A DNA stretch of 64,000 bases from Euonymus europaeus (taxonomy: Eukaryota; Streptophyta; Magnoliopsida; Celastrales; Celastraceae). The position numbers and the translations under genes are program-made. Below the pieces are notes generated by a model. It worked only from the letters and a program-made list of their open reading frames with translations, was not told the origin of the DNA and did no database searches. Numbering within the stretch: the first letter of the stretch is position 1; each line of letters opens with the position of its first letter. Positions 63,976 to 64,000 of the stretch are shown here, piece by piece. The stretch covers positions 186,001 to 250,000 of the forward strand of contig OY756960.1 in the NCBI GenBank assembly GCA_963580455.1. The letters run 5' to 3'.

Positions 63976-64000
63976 ATAAAACCGTTTACGTAAAGAAACC
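63976..64000 (+). repeat. Partial monomer at window edge
   Basis: The first 25 bases of a further monomer (ATAAAACCG to GAAACC). The array continues past the window; its left edge, at base 1, also starts exactly in phase inside the array. Confidence 0.95.

Larger units (their letters stand above)
1..64000 (+). repeat. Satellite DNA array, 173 bp monomer, about 370 head-to-tail copies
   Basis: Every part of the window aligns to one unit that begins ATAAAACCG, passes through TTTCGCGGCTAA and GAGCTCGAAAAG, and ends AACGGATATTC. Starts at 1, 174, 346, 519, 692 and onward show a 173 bp period; the last start is at 63976. All copies face the same way. Length differences are almost all single-base deletions at a few recurrent places (GTAAAGAAACC shortened to GTAAAAAACC; AACGGATATTC to AACGATATTC; CTCGAAAAG to CTCGAAAG), plus two 168 bp monomers. 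No stretch over about 30 bases falls outside the repeat, so there is no gene-bearing or unique interval. A nuclear heterochromatic or centromeric location is inferred from array size and monomer length, not shown by the sequence. Confidence 0.98.
60346..64000 (+). repeat. Region IV higher-order interval 4 (cut by window end)
   Basis: Begins with a marker monomer carrying CTACTAGTTACCAG and ACAACAGG. Block X follows (60865 onward), then CAACAGATATTC, ACTCTAGG and CTCGAAAG types and a full block Y. At least 21 monomers are present and no further marker monomer is reached. Confidence 0.82.

Noticed and set aside
1..64000. CRISPR array
   Set aside because: The repeated unit is 173 bp with no alternation of short identical repeats and unrelated spacers; the whole unit is repetitive.
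1..64000. CENP-B box in the monomer
   Set aside because: I compared the TTCG and CGAA positions of the consensus with NTTCGNNNNANNCGGGN on both strands and found no match to the required bases. A divergent box in a rare subtype is not excluded.
1..64000. tRNA or other RNA polymerase III gene inside the monomer (tRNA-derived satellite)
   Set aside because: No convincing B box (GGTTCGANNCC) and no cloverleaf. GCTCGAAAAG is the nearest and lacks the flanking bases.
1..64000. Transposon insertion or LTR fragments
   Set aside because: The monomer phase can be followed from start to end with only one-base and two 5 bp irregularities, which leaves no room for an insertion or target-site duplication.
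1..64000. Identification as a named satellite family (for example alpha satellite, Arabidopsis 178 bp repeat, Tyba)
   Set aside because: The monomer does not resemble the human alpha or Arabidopsis sequences as I know them. The length is close to Tyba, but I cannot confirm sequence identity without a search.
1..64000. Bacterial or plasmid origin, iterons or replication origin
   Set aside because: Iterons are much shorter and occur in small clusters beside a replication gene. A 64 kb pure array of 173 bp units without genes is characteristic of eukaryotic satellite DNA.

Overview
The window is one uninterrupted tandem satellite DNA array. A monomer of about 173 bp is repeated head to tail, always in the same orientation, from the first base to the last. 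Taking the monomer to start at the ATAAAACCG motif, I count about 370 complete copies (1-63975) plus a 25-base start of the next. The length balances: 370 x 173 = 64010, and the observed 63975 is explained by about 26 one-base deletions, one one-base insertion and two monomers that are 5 bp short. I found no genes, RNA genes, transposons, CRISPR, microsatellite blocks or inverted segments. The open frames that exist run antisense through the repeat, are under about 90 codons, and have no support as genes.

Organism: an array of this size and purity, with a nucleosome-sized unit (about 41% G+C in a consensus-like copy) and layered higher-order repeats, indicates a nuclear eukaryotic chromosome in a centromeric, pericentromeric or other heterochromatic block. 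A plant is plausible, but I do not recognise the satellite family and cannot name a taxon. Centromere function is inference only; I found no clear CENP-B box.

Layout. Region I (1 to about 21959) is built on a marker monomer pair that recurs at 1, 2076, 5015, 7263, 10376, 12624, 17289, 18673 and 21960, giving units of 12, 17, 13, 18, 13, 27, 8 and 19 monomers. Region II overlaps it (about 15046-26452): a 2.2 kb segment with a rearranged 168 bp monomer is copied 8.3 kb downstream, and a six-monomer block occurs four times. Region III (26107-43577) has the cleanest higher-order repeats: 12, 12, 9, 21, 21, 12, 9 and 5 monomers, the two 21-mers (3632 bp) differing at only a few sites. A more divergent transition (43578-45480) leads to Region IV (45481-64000), with marker spacings of 30, 37 and 19 monomers and several six-monomer tandem duplications.

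How it works together: nothing here encodes a product. The structure records repeated unequal exchange and conversion. Monomers are fused at homologous positions, whole-monomer blocks are gained or lost, and six-monomer (about 1038 bp) blocks are duplicated repeatedly. Each monomer carries a 10 bp palindrome (TTTACGTAAA), an 11 bp dyad with a 69 bp loop, and EcoRI, SacI and SnaBI sites that give useful physical landmarks.
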